This document shows positions 1-7,011 of a stretch of 45,167 nt of DNA, in pieces. Source of the DNA: Nonomuraea zeae (GTDB taxonomy: Bacteria > Actinomycetota > Actinomycetes > Streptosporangiales > Streptosporangiaceae); assembly GCF_005889725.1 (NCBI RefSeq), contig NZ_VCKX01000075.1, positions 1 through 45,167 of the forward strand. Reading direction: 5' to 3'. The position numbers and the translations under genes are program-made. The first letter of the stretch is position 1. Each line of letters starts with the position of its first letter. The notes under the pieces are model-generated. The model saw only the letters and a list, made by a program, of their open reading frames with translations, did not search any database and had not been told where the DNA came from.

Positions 1-42
1 GTCTTAGGGTCTCGTGGGCTCGGAGATTTGTATAAGAGACAG
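1..42 (+). other. Nextera transposase adapter left at the contig end (not genomic)
   Basis: Bases 9-42 match the Illumina Nextera read-2 transposase adapter with one mismatch (T for G at 28). They include the 19-bp Tn5 mosaic end (AGATGTGTATAAGAGACAG in the reference) at 24-42. Bases 1-8 are unassigned. Translation through this stretch gives peptides such as MYKRQ, a familiar sign of untrimmed adapter in databases. Genomic sequence starts at 43. Confidence 0.96.
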
Positions 43-747
43 GCCGAGTGCGACCGGCTGGCCGCCGGCGGCCATCCGGTCGCACTCGGCGCCCGCCGCG
101 TGGACCGCTGCGAACAGATCGCCGCGGCCATCCGCGACGGCGGCGGGGAGGCCGTCGCCCTCCCGCTGGACGTCTCCGACTCCGACTCCGTCAAGTCCTT
201 CGTGGCCGCGGCCACCGACGCGCACGGCGATCCGGAGATCGTCGTCTCGGGCGCCGGGGACCTCGCCGCCACCCGGATCCACGAGCTCGACTCCGAGTCC
301 TTCGCGGCGCAGCTCCAGGTCCACCTGGTCGGCGCGCACCGGCTGGTGTCCCAGGTGGTGCCCGGCATGGTCGCCCGGGCGCGCGGCGACATCGTCTTCG
401 TCTCCTCCGACGTGGTGCCCAGCCCGCGACCCCGCATGGGCGCGTACGTCGCGGCGAAGAACGGCATCGAGGGGATGACCCGAGCCATGCGGATGGAGCT
501 GGAGGGCACCGGCGTGCGGGCGTCGGTGGTCCGGCCCGGCCCGACGATGACCGGGATGGGCATGACCTGGGACGCCGAGACCACCGCCACCGTGCTGGAG
601 GAATGGGTGGCGTGGGGCCTGGCCCGGCATCCGCACTTCCTCAGGCCGGAGCACGTCGCCGAGGTGATCGTGACCGTGGCGACCGCGCCGCGCGGCGTGC
701 ATCTCACGCTGGTCGAGGTCCAGCCGGAGCGGGCGGTCGAGTCGTGA
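43..747 (+). CDS. SDR-family oxidoreductase, 5'-truncated
   Basis: Short-chain dehydrogenase/reductase missing its N-terminus, which would carry the TGxxxGxG dinucleotide motif, because the contig begins inside the gene. The remaining 234 residues show the Rossmann core. A VSGAG segment stands where NNAG is usual, and the catalytic Ser (FVSSD) and YVAAK (Tyr-x3-Lys) are present, followed by the VxRPGPT segment typical after the active site. It overlaps the P450 gene by 4 bp (GTGA), so the two are co-translated. Its position next to CYP51 corresponds to Rv0765c of M. tuberculosis, whose substrate is unknown. A role in oxidising or reducing a P450 product is an inference. Confidence 0.88.
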   Translation, partial: AECDRLAAGGHPVALGARRVDRCEQIAAAIRDGGGEAVALPLDVSDSDSVKSFVAAATDAHGDPEIVVSGAGDLAATRIHELDSESFAAQLQVHLVGAHRLVSQVVPGMVARARGDIVFVSSDVVPSPRPRMGAYVAAKNGIEGMTRAMRMELEGTGVRASVVRPGPTMTGMGMTWDAETTATVLEEWVAWGLARHPHFLRPEHVAEVIVTVATAPRGVHLTLVEVQPERAVES

Positions 748-2081
748 GGCGCCCGCAGGTCGTCTCCGGCGGCCCCGACCACCTCGCCGAGCTGCGTACC
801 GACCCGATCGGCCTGATGCGCCGGGTGCGCGAGGAGTGCGGGGACATCGGGCAGTTCTCGCTGGCGGGCCGCCCGGTGGTGCTGCTGTCCGGCGCCGAGG
901 CCAACGAGTTCTTCTTCCGCGCCCCCGACGAGGAGCTGGACCAGGCCGAGGCGTACCCCTTCATGACGCCGATCTTCGGTACGGGGGTGGTCTTCGACGC
1001 GACCCCGGAGCAGCGCCGCGAGGCCCTGCACAACCAGGCGCTGAAGGGCTCGTTCCTCAAGGGCCACGCCGCCACGATCGCCGCCGAGGTGGACCGGATG
1101 GCCGCCGCGTGGGACGACGAGGGCGAGATCGACCTGCTCGACTGGTTCGCCGAGCTCACCATCTACACCTCATCGGCCTGCCTGATCGGCAAGCGGTTCC
1201 GCGACCAGCTCGACGGGCGCTTCGCCGAGCTGTACCACGACCTGGAGCGGGGCACCGACGCGATCGCCTACGTCGATCCGCACGCCGACATCGAGAGCTT
1301 CCGCCGCCGCGACGCCGCACGGGTCCAGCTCGTGGCGCTGGTCCAGGGCATCATGGACGGCCGGGCCGCCGCGCCGCGCCCGCCACGCGAGGAGCGGGAC
1401 CTGCTCGACGTGCTCATGTCGATCCGGGCGGACGACGGCGCGCCGAGGTTCTCCGCGGACCAGATCACCGGGATGTTCATCTCGATGATGTTCGCCGGGC
1501 ATCACACGAGCTCGGGCACCGCCGCCTGGACCCTGATCGAGCTGCTGCGCCACCCCGGCGTCCTGGACGGGGTCGTACGCGAGCTGGACGAGCTGTACGC
1601 CGACGGCTCGGAGGTCAGCTTCCAGGCGCTGCGGGAGATCCCGCTGCTGGAGTCGGCGATCAAGGAGGCGCTGCGGCTGCACCCGCCGCTGATCCTGCTC
1701 CTGCGGGTGGCCAAGACCGACCACGAGGTGCTCGGCCACCGCATCCCGGCGGAGACCCTGGTCGGATGCAGCCTGGCGGTCTCCAACCGGATCCCCGGGG
1801 ACTTCCCGCGGCCCGACCTGTTCGACCCCGCCCGTTACGCCAAGCCGCGCGAGGAGGACCTGCTCAACCGGTGGACGTGGGTCCCGTTCGGCGCCGGCCG
1901 GCACCGCTGCGTGGGCGCGAACTTCGCGATGATCCAGCTCAAGGCGATCTTCTCGGTGCTGCTGCGGGACTGGGAGTTCGCGCTCGCGCAGGATCCGGAG
2001 TCGTACCGCAACGACCACTCCAAGATGGTCGTCCAGCTCGCCCGGCCGTGCCGGGTCCGCTACCGGAGGCGCAGATCATGA
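744..2081 (+). CDS. cyp51: Cytochrome P450, CYP51 (sterol 14-alpha-demethylase) family
   Basis: A 445-residue haem monooxygenase. Its I-helix motif is AGHHTSSG (from residue 251), with His-Thr where most P450s have an acid-Thr pair, which is a CYP51 hallmark. The ExxR pair is E308/R311, the haem loop is FGAGRHRCVG with ligand Cys389, and the C-terminal YRNDHSKMVVQL stretch closely resembles mycobacterial CYP51. The GTG start at 744 overlaps the SDR stop (GTGA), and the end overlaps the ferredoxin start (ATGA), giving a tightly coupled redox operon. CYP51 enzymes remove the 14-alpha methyl of sterols by three successive oxidations using ferredoxin electrons. Most actinomycetes make no sterols, so the natural substrate here is uncertain. 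Confidence 0.93.
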   Translation: MRRPQVVSGGPDHLAELRTDPIGLMRRVREECGDIGQFSLAGRPVVLLSGAEANEFFFRAPDEELDQAEAYPFMTPIFGTGVVFDATPEQRREALHNQALKGSFLKGHAATIAAEVDRMAAAWDDEGEIDLLDWFAELTIYTSSACLIGKRFRDQLDGRFAELYHDLERGTDAIAYVDPHADIESFRRRDAARVQLVALVQGIMDGRAAAPRPPREERDLLDVLMSIRADDGAPRFSADQITGMFISMMFAGHHTSSGTAAWTLIELLRHPGVLDGVVRELDELYADGSEVSFQALREIPLLESAIKEALRLHPPLILLLRVAKTDHEVLGHRIPAETLVGCSLAVSNRIPGDFPRPDLFDPARYAKPREEDLLNRWTWVPFGAGRHRCVGANFAMIQLKAIFSVLLRDWEFALAQDPESYRNDHSKMVVQLARPCRVRYRRRRS

Positions 2082-2269
2082 AGGTCCATGCCGATCTGGA
2101 CCTCTGCCAGGGCCACGCCATGTGCGAGATCGAGGCTCCGGAGGTCTTCGAGGTCCCCCGCAAGGGCAAGGTCCGGATCCTCGCCGGCGAGCCGGAGGAG
2201 TCGATGCGCGCCCAGGTGGAGGCCGCCGTCCGCTACTGCCCGACCCAGGCGCTCAAGCTAGGAGGTTGA
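2078..2269 (+). CDS. 3Fe-4S-type ferredoxin, P450 redox partner
   Basis: A 63-residue soluble ferredoxin. The ligand pattern is Cys10-x5-Cys16, with His13 where a 4Fe-4S protein would have the extra cysteine, and Cys54-Pro. This is the single 3Fe-4S arrangement seen in Rv0763c and other P450-linked actinobacterial ferredoxins. It begins inside the P450 stop (ATGA overlap), so it is almost certainly the electron donor to the CYP51 protein. No ferredoxin reductase is encoded nearby, so electrons must come from a reductase elsewhere. Confidence 0.93.
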   Translation: MKVHADLDLCQGHAMCEIEAPEVFEVPRKGKVRILAGEPEESMRAQVEAAVRYCPTQALKLGG

Positions 2270-2271
2270 CC

Positions 2272-2817
2272 ATGTTCGCGCGTGACGAGCTGGACGAGAT
2301 GGTGCGGCGCTGGCTGGAGGCGAACCGGCGGTGCGAGGAACAGGGCGACTGGCGCCCGCTGGCCGAGCTCTACACCGAGGACGCCACCTACGGCTGGAAC
2401 ATCGGCCCCGGCCAGGACTTCATGGCGGTCGGCAGGGACGAGATCCGCGACCTCGCCCTCGGCTCGGAGATGGGCGGCCTGGACGGCTGGTCCTACCCGT
2501 ACCAGAGCATTCTCGTCGACGAGCGCAAGGGTGAGGTGGTCGGCTTCTGGAAGCAGGTCGCCGACGCCCGGCGCCCCGACGGCAGCCCGTACGAGGTCGC
2601 CGGGATCGGCGGGAGCTGGTTCAGGTACGGCGGCGGCTTCCGGTGGTGCTGGCAGCGCGACTGGTTCGACCTCGGCAACGTCACCTCGGTGTTCGTCGAG
2701 ATGATGAAGGCCGGGGTGCTCTCGGACGGGATGCGGCGGCGCCTGGACCGGGCGGCGTCCGGCGCGCCGGTCCCCGGCTACTACACCAGGCCGGAGACCC
2801 CCGTACCTCTGTGGTGA
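2272..2817 (+). CDS. NTF2/SnoaL-like conserved protein of the CYP51 locus
   Basis: A 181-residue protein with no signal peptide or membrane segment. The N-terminal part (a helix, then a DWRPLAELYTEDATY-like stretch, then a Gly/Asp-rich strand region) has the look of an NTF2/SnoaL cone fold, a scaffold for small-molecule enzymes or binding proteins. The start follows a strong AGGAGG directly at the ferredoxin stop, with a 2-bp gap, so it is the last gene of the P450 operon. Its place after the ferredoxin corresponds to Rv0762c, a conserved hypothetical. Catalytic residues cannot be assigned from the sequence. Confidence 0.72.
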   Translation: MFARDELDEMVRRWLEANRRCEEQGDWRPLAELYTEDATYGWNIGPGQDFMAVGRDEIRDLALGSEMGGLDGWSYPYQSILVDERKGEVVGFWKQVADARRPDGSPYEVAGIGGSWFRYGGGFRWCWQRDWFDLGNVTSVFVEMMKAGVLSDGMRRRLDRAASGAPVPGYYTRPETPVPLW

Positions 2818-2821
2818 GCGG

Positions 2822-3493
2822 TCACGACGGCGGGACGTGCGGCGTGCCGTCCCGCATCGGCGGGAAGCGGAAGCGCGCGGCGGTGGTGCCGCGCGTCATC
2901 GCGGTGATCGGGTCCTCGCCGACCGGCTCGGTCTCGTCGTCGATGACGACCTCCCAGCGGCAGTGCGGCACCCGGCCCGCCGGCACGCGCGGCGGCCGGT
3001 GCACCGGCCGGATGCGCGCCCGCGGGTTGACCGCCTGGGCGGTCCAGTCGAACGTGCCGTCCTCGATGTGGTGGCACATGCCGCGGATCGCCCGCTCGCC
3101 GAACGGCTCGACGTCGAGGAGCGCCCCGCACGTGCGCAGCTGGAAGAAGCCGTGCGACTCGTCGATCAGCTCGTACTCGACGTCCATGTAGTGCTGCGCG
3201 AAACCGGGGTCGAGCTGCAGGCACTTGAAGATGGCCGACACCCCGTCGCCCTCGATCCGCATGATCTCGCGGATCCGCTGGGTGTAGACCGGGCTGGCGC
3301 CCCGCCACTCCTGGATGGCGATCTCCTCCACCGCCGCCTGGCCGTACTTCATCCCGACCGCGATGAGCGAGGAGCGGTCGAGCAGGTGGGCGATGATCGC
3401 GTACTCCCTGACCAGGCGCACCAGCGCCGCCTTCGACAGGTCCTCGAAGCGGAAGCCGGGATCGAACGCGCCGGAATAGTCATCGCGGGACAC
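2822..3493 (-). CDS. Conserved hypothetical protein, divergent from the ALDH operon (Rv0767c position)
   Basis: A 223-residue cytosolic protein starting at GTG (3493), chosen because GGAGG precedes it at proper spacing. The longer open frame upstream is antisense to the ALDH gene. The N-terminal half is helical and charged. The C-terminal half has three spaced cysteines (TCGALL, MCHHIEDG, HCRWEV) and histidines that could bind metal or a ligand. I do not recognise a named family. A distant resemblance to small-ligand domains such as V4R or ATC-hydrolase-like proteins is speculative. It faces the ALDH gene across 55 bp and converges on the P450 operon 4 bp away, so it could be an enzyme or a regulator of this locus. 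Confidence 0.75.
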   Translation of the reverse strand: MSRDDYSGAFDPGFRFEDLSKAALVRLVREYAIIAHLLDRSSLIAVGMKYGQAAVEEIAIQEWRGASPVYTQRIREIMRIEGDGVSAIFKCLQLDPGFAQHYMDVEYELIDESHGFFQLRTCGALLDVEPFGERAIRGMCHHIEDGTFDWTAQAVNPRARIRPVHRPPRVPAGRVPHCRWEVVIDDETEPVGEDPITAMTRGTTAARFRFPPMRDGTPHVPPS

Positions 3494-3514
3494 TGGCCCC
3501 TCCTCCGTCCCCCT

Positions 3515-3554
3515 TTGCACGGTCACACGTGAACTGTAGTCTGGACAGGTGTCC
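3515..3554 (+). promoter_or_regulatory. Candidate leaderless promoter and operator for the ALDH operon
   Basis: TTGCAC at 3515-3520 and TAGTCT (TAnnnT) at 3537-3542 are 16 bp apart, and the GTG start lies 7 nt after the -10 box. Transcription would therefore begin at or next to the start codon, with no Shine-Dalgarno. A perfect inverted repeat GGACA-GG-TGTCC (3543-3554) covers the start, and TCAC-AC-GTGA (3523-3532) lies in the spacer. Both are candidate repressor sites. Confidence 0.5.
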
Positions 3555-5033
3555 ATAACAAGCGGTCGCTTGCTCGACGGCTGGGCGGAGCGCGGCTCCC
3601 CCCTCCTGATCGGCGGCGAGCTGGTCACGTGCGACCGGCGCTTCGACACCATCGACCCGGCCACCGAGGAGGTCCTCGGCCCGGCCGCCGACGCCATGCC
3701 CGGCCACCTCGACCGGGCGATCGCCGCCGCCCGCCGGGCGTTCGACGAGTCCGGCTGGGCCACCGACCTCACCCTGCGTGTCCGCTGCCTGCGCCAGCTC
3801 CAGGAAGCTCTGGTACGCCACGGCGACGAGCTGCGCGACCTCACCGTCCGGGAGGCCGGCGCGCCGCGGTTCCTGACGTACGGGGCGCAGTTCGACACGC
3901 CCGTGAGCGACCTCGCCTGGTTCGCCCGGCTCGCCGAGACCTACGAATGGACCCGCGACCTGGGCCGGGCCGCGCCGATGGGGATGGACAGCGAGCGCCG
4001 CCTGCTGCGCGAGCCGGTGGGCGTGGTCGGCGCGATCACCCCGTGGAACTTCCCGCACCAGATCAACCTGGCCAAGCTCGGCCCGGCGCTGGCCGCGGGC
4101 AACACGGTGGTGCTCAAGCCCGCCCCGGACACCCCGTGGTGCGCGGCGGCGCTCGGCCGGCTGCTCGTGGAGGAGACCGACACCCCGCCCGGCGTCGTCA
4201 ACATCGTCACCGGCCGCGACCACGCGCTGGGCGCGCTCCTGAGCGCCGATCCACGCGTGGACCTGGTCTCCTTCACCGGCTCCACGGCGACCGGCCGCGA
4301 GGTGATGCGCGGCGCCGCCGAGACGCTCAAGAAGGTGTTCCTGGAGCTGGGCGGCAAGTCGGCCTTCATCGTGCTGGACGACGCCGACCTCGGGAAGGCT
4401 TGCTCCTACGCCGCGTTCACCGGGATCACCCACGCCGGGCAGGGCTGCGCGATCACCAGCCGGCTGCTGGTCCCGCGCGCCCGCCACGACGAGGCCGTGG
4501 AGATCACCGCCCGCACGATGGCGAAGCTCGGCGCCCGCGACCCGTCGGACGAGCGCACCGTCTGCGGCCCGGTCATCTCCGCCCGTCAGCGCGACCGGAT
4601 CGAGGGCTACCTGAAGCTCGCGGCCGGGGAGGGCGGCTCGTTCGCCACCGGGGGCCACCGGTCCGGCCGGGACAAGGGCTTCTGGATCGAGCCCACGCTG
4701 ATCACCGGCCTCACCAACCGGTCCAGGGCCGCCCGCGAGGAGATCTTCGGCCCGGTGCTGGTGATGCTCCCCCACGACGGCGACGACGACGCCGTACGGC
4801 TCGCCAACGACTCGCCGTACGGCCTGTCCGGCGCCGTGCACGGCGGGGACCCGGAGCGGGCGCGCGCGGTCGCGCGGCGGCTGCGCACGGGCACGGTCAG
4901 CGTCAACGGCGGCATCTGGTACGCCGCGGACGTGCCGTTCGGCGGCTACAAGCAGTCGGGCGTCGGCCGGGAGATGGGCGTCGCCGGTTTCGAGGAGTAC
5001 CTGGAGACCAAGGCCATCGCGGAAGGGGTGTGA
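3549..5033 (+). CDS. NAD(P)-dependent aldehyde dehydrogenase
   Basis: A 494-residue ALDH-superfamily enzyme of normal length, oxidising an aldehyde to the acid. Visible motifs are TPWNFP, the cofactor loop FTGSTATG, catalytic Glu266 in LELGGK, nucleophile Cys300 in GQGCAITSR, and EEIFGPVL. The GTG start at 3549 has no ribosome-binding site, matching a leaderless transcript. The stop overlaps the next SDR start (TGATG). It corresponds to Rv0768 (annotated aldA) of M. tuberculosis. With the two following dehydrogenases it probably oxidises an alcohol/aldehyde intermediate, perhaps a terpenoid or steroid side-chain product, but the substrate is not shown by the sequence. Confidence 0.94.
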   Translation: MSITSGRLLDGWAERGSPLLIGGELVTCDRRFDTIDPATEEVLGPAADAMPGHLDRAIAAARRAFDESGWATDLTLRVRCLRQLQEALVRHGDELRDLTVREAGAPRFLTYGAQFDTPVSDLAWFARLAETYEWTRDLGRAAPMGMDSERRLLREPVGVVGAITPWNFPHQINLAKLGPALAAGNTVVLKPAPDTPWCAAALGRLLVEETDTPPGVVNIVTGRDHALGALLSADPRVDLVSFTGSTATGREVMRGAAETLKKVFLELGGKSAFIVLDDADLGKACSYAAFTGITHAGQGCAITSRLLVPRARHDEAVEITARTMAKLGARDPSDERTVCGPVISARQRDRIEGYLKLAAGEGGSFATGGHRSGRDKGFWIEPTLITGLTNRSRAAREEIFGPVLVMLPHDGDDDAVRLANDSPYGLSGAVHGGDPERARAVARRLRTGTVSVNGGIWYAADVPFGGYKQSGVGREMGVAGFEEYLETKAIAEGV

Positions 5034-5770
5034 TGAGACGCTTCGACGGCAAGGTCGCCATCGTCACGGGCGCGGCCCAGGGCATCGGGGAGGCGTACGC
5101 GCGGGCGCTGGCCGCAGAAGGCGCGAGCGTGGTGGTCGCGGACGTCAGCGAGGCGGGCGCGGCGGTCGCCGGCGACATCGGCGGGCTGTTCGTCCGGACC
5201 GACGTGTCCGATCCCGCCGCCACCGAGGCGATGGCCGCTGCGGCCGTGGCGGCGTACGGCGGGATCGACTACCTGGTCAACAACGCCGCCATCTTCGGCG
5301 CCATGAAGCTGGACTTCCTGTTCACCGTAGACTGGGACTACTACCGCAGGTTCATGGCCGTGAACATGGACGGCGCGCTGCTGTGCGCCCGCGCCTGCCA
5401 CTCACGCATGGCCGAGCGCGGCGGCGGCGCGATCGTCAACCAGTCCTCCACCGCCGCCTGGCAGTACTCCGGCTTCTACGGCCTGGCCAAGGCCGGCGTC
5501 AACGGCCTGACCCAGCAGCTCGCGCACGAGCTCGGCTCGCTCGGCATCCGGGTCAACGCCATCGCGCCGGGCCCGATCGACACCGAGGCCCACCGTGCGG
5601 TCGTGCCGGCCGGGATGTCGGCCAAGATCGTGCGGGACAAGCTCGCGCTCAAGCGGATGGGCACGCCGGAGGACCTGGTCGGGATGTGCCTGTTCCTGCT
5701 GTCGGACGAGGCGTCCTGGATCACGGGACAGATCTTCAACGTGGACGGGGGCGAGGTGTTCCGCGCATGA
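5033..5770 (+). CDS. SDR-family oxidoreductase
   Basis: A complete 245-residue classical SDR. It has TGAAQGIG (residues 12-19), NNAA, catalytic Ser in NQSS, Tyr149 and Lys153 in YGLAK, and C-terminal NVDGG. An acidic residue at the end of beta-2 (VVADVS) suggests NAD(H) rather than NADP(H). It overlaps the ALDH stop by one base and the next gene by four (ATGA). It corresponds to Rv0769 in the mycobacterial locus. Likely role: alcohol/ketone interconversion in the same pathway as the ALDH. Confidence 0.93.
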   Translation: MRRFDGKVAIVTGAAQGIGEAYARALAAEGASVVVADVSEAGAAVAGDIGGLFVRTDVSDPAATEAMAAAAVAAYGGIDYLVNNAAIFGAMKLDFLFTVDWDYYRRFMAVNMDGALLCARACHSRMAERGGGAIVNQSSTAAWQYSGFYGLAKAGVNGLTQQLAHELGSLGIRVNAIAPGPIDTEAHRAVVPAGMSAKIVRDKLALKRMGTPEDLVGMCLFLLSDEASWITGQIFNVDGGEVFRA

Positions 5771-6630
5771 CGTACGGCTTCGTCGGGCTCGGCCCGACCT
5801 ACGGCTTCGTCGGGCTCGGCCAGATGGGCGCCCCCATGGCCGGGCGCCTCGCCGGACCGGGCCTGGTCGTCTACGACACCCGTCCCGGGCCGATGGCGAC
5901 CCTCGCCGAGCAGGGCGCGCGGCCCGCCGCGGACCTCACCGAGGTGGCCCAGGCCACGCTGATCTCCATCATGGTCCGCGACGACGCCCAGGTGAACGAG
6001 GTCGCCGCCGCGCTGCTGGCCGCCGCCTCCCCCGGCACGATCATCGCCATCCACTCCACGATCCGCGCCGAGACCGCGATCCGGCTGGCCGGCGAGGCGC
6101 GGGCGTACGGGATCGAGATCGTCGACGCTCCCGTCAGCGGCGGCCCCATGGGCGCGGCCACGGGCTCGCTCGCGGTCATGGTCGGCGCGACCGAGACCGC
6201 GTTCGAGCAGGTCAAGGAGCCCTTCGGCGCCTGGGCCGGCCTGGTGCTGCACATGGGCGAGGTCGGCGCGGGGACGCGGGCCAAGCTCGCCCGCAACCTG
6301 CTCCATTTCGTCTCCTTCGCCGCCGCCGCCGAGGCGCAGCGCCTGGCGGAGGCGGCCGGCATCCCGCTCGGCAGGCTCGGCCGGATCGTCCGCCACTCCG
6401 ACGCCGTGACCGGCGGCCCCGGCGCCATCATGATCCGCCGCACCACCTCGCCGCTGGCGCCCGACGACCCGCTGCGCGAGATCATGTGCCACGTACGGGC
6501 GCTCGGCGACAAGGATCTGGCCCTCGCCCTCGAACTGGCCGACGAGCTCGGCGTGGACGCCCCGCTCGCCCGGCTCGCCCAGCAACGCCTGGCCGCCGGC
6601 CTCGGCCTCGGTGAGGAGGACCCGTCATGA
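5767..6630 (+). CDS. 3-hydroxyisobutyrate dehydrogenase-like NAD(P)-binding oxidoreductase
   Basis: A 287-residue beta-hydroxyacid dehydrogenase-family protein. It has an N-terminal Rossmann motif GLGQMGAPMA, the substrate-loop signature DAPVSGGPMGA, and the catalytic-lysine region GAGTRAKLARN. ATGA-coupled at both ends. The start region is odd: codons 2-10 and 11-19 are a near-perfect tandem repeat, so TYGFVGLG occurs twice before the functional GQMG. Without one copy the N-terminus would look ordinary for the family. It corresponds to Rv0770. Role: NAD-linked oxidation of a hydroxyacid or hydroxy intermediate. Confidence 0.92.
   Translation: MTYGFVGLGPTYGFVGLGQMGAPMAGRLAGPGLVVYDTRPGPMATLAEQGARPAADLTEVAQATLISIMVRDDAQVNEVAAALLAAASPGTIIAIHSTIRAETAIRLAGEARAYGIEIVDAPVSGGPMGAATGSLAVMVGATETAFEQVKEPFGAWAGLVLHMGEVGAGTRAKLARNLLHFVSFAAAAEAQRLAEAAGIPLGRLGRIVRHSDAVTGGPGAIMIRRTTSPLAPDDPLREIMCHVRALGDKDLALALELADELGVDAPLARLAQQRLAAGLGLGEEDPS
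5770..5823 (+). repeat. In-frame 27-bp tandem duplication at the dinucleotide-binding motif
   Basis: Units 5770-5796 and 5797-5823 are identical at 25 of 27 positions. The differences are ACG/ACC in the first codon and CCG/CAG in the last. The unit encodes TYGFVGLG plus Pro or Gln. The two differences argue against a simple assembly stutter. Confidence 0.9.
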
Positions 6631-7004
6631 CCGACGAGCGACGCCGGCTGGGCCTGGAGATGATGCGCCAGGTCTACGGCTGGGAGATCGGCGACGCGCC
6701 GGGCGACTTCTTCGGCATCACCGTGGACCACCTGTTCGCCGGCATCTGGGCCCGCCCCGGCCTGTCCATCAGAGACCGCCGCCTCCTCCTGCTCGGCGCC
6801 CTGTCCGCTCAGGGCCTGAACGACGTACTCGACATCCAGATCCCGGCGGCGCTCGGCAACTCCGAGCTCACCCCCGCCGAGCTCCGCGAGATCGCCATCT
6901 TCCTCACGCACTACATCGGCTGGCCCCTGGGCGCCAGGCTCAGCGTCCAGGTCGACACCCTCATCGCCGAGCACGAGAAGAAGGCGGCGGGCGACACCGG
7001 CTGA
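6627..7004 (+). CDS. Carboxymuconolactone decarboxylase-family protein
   Basis: A 125-residue AhpD/CMD-superfamily protein of CMD (gamma-carboxymuconolactone decarboxylase) type. There is no CxxC pair; the conserved core is helical, with GLSIRDRRLLLLGAL and an AELREIAIFLTHYIGWP stretch. The ATGA overlap with the dehydrogenase makes it the last gene of the ALDH operon, matching Rv0771. Family members decarboxylate or act on peroxide or lactone substrates, and the reaction here is unknown. It ends 7 bp before the convergent regulator stop, with no obvious terminator between. Confidence 0.88.
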   Translation: MTDERRRLGLEMMRQVYGWEIGDAPGDFFGITVDHLFAGIWARPGLSIRDRRLLLLGALSAQGLNDVLDIQIPAALGNSELTPAELREIAIFLTHYIGWPLGARLSVQVDTLIAEHEKKAAGDTG

Positions 7005-7011
7005 CCAGGCG

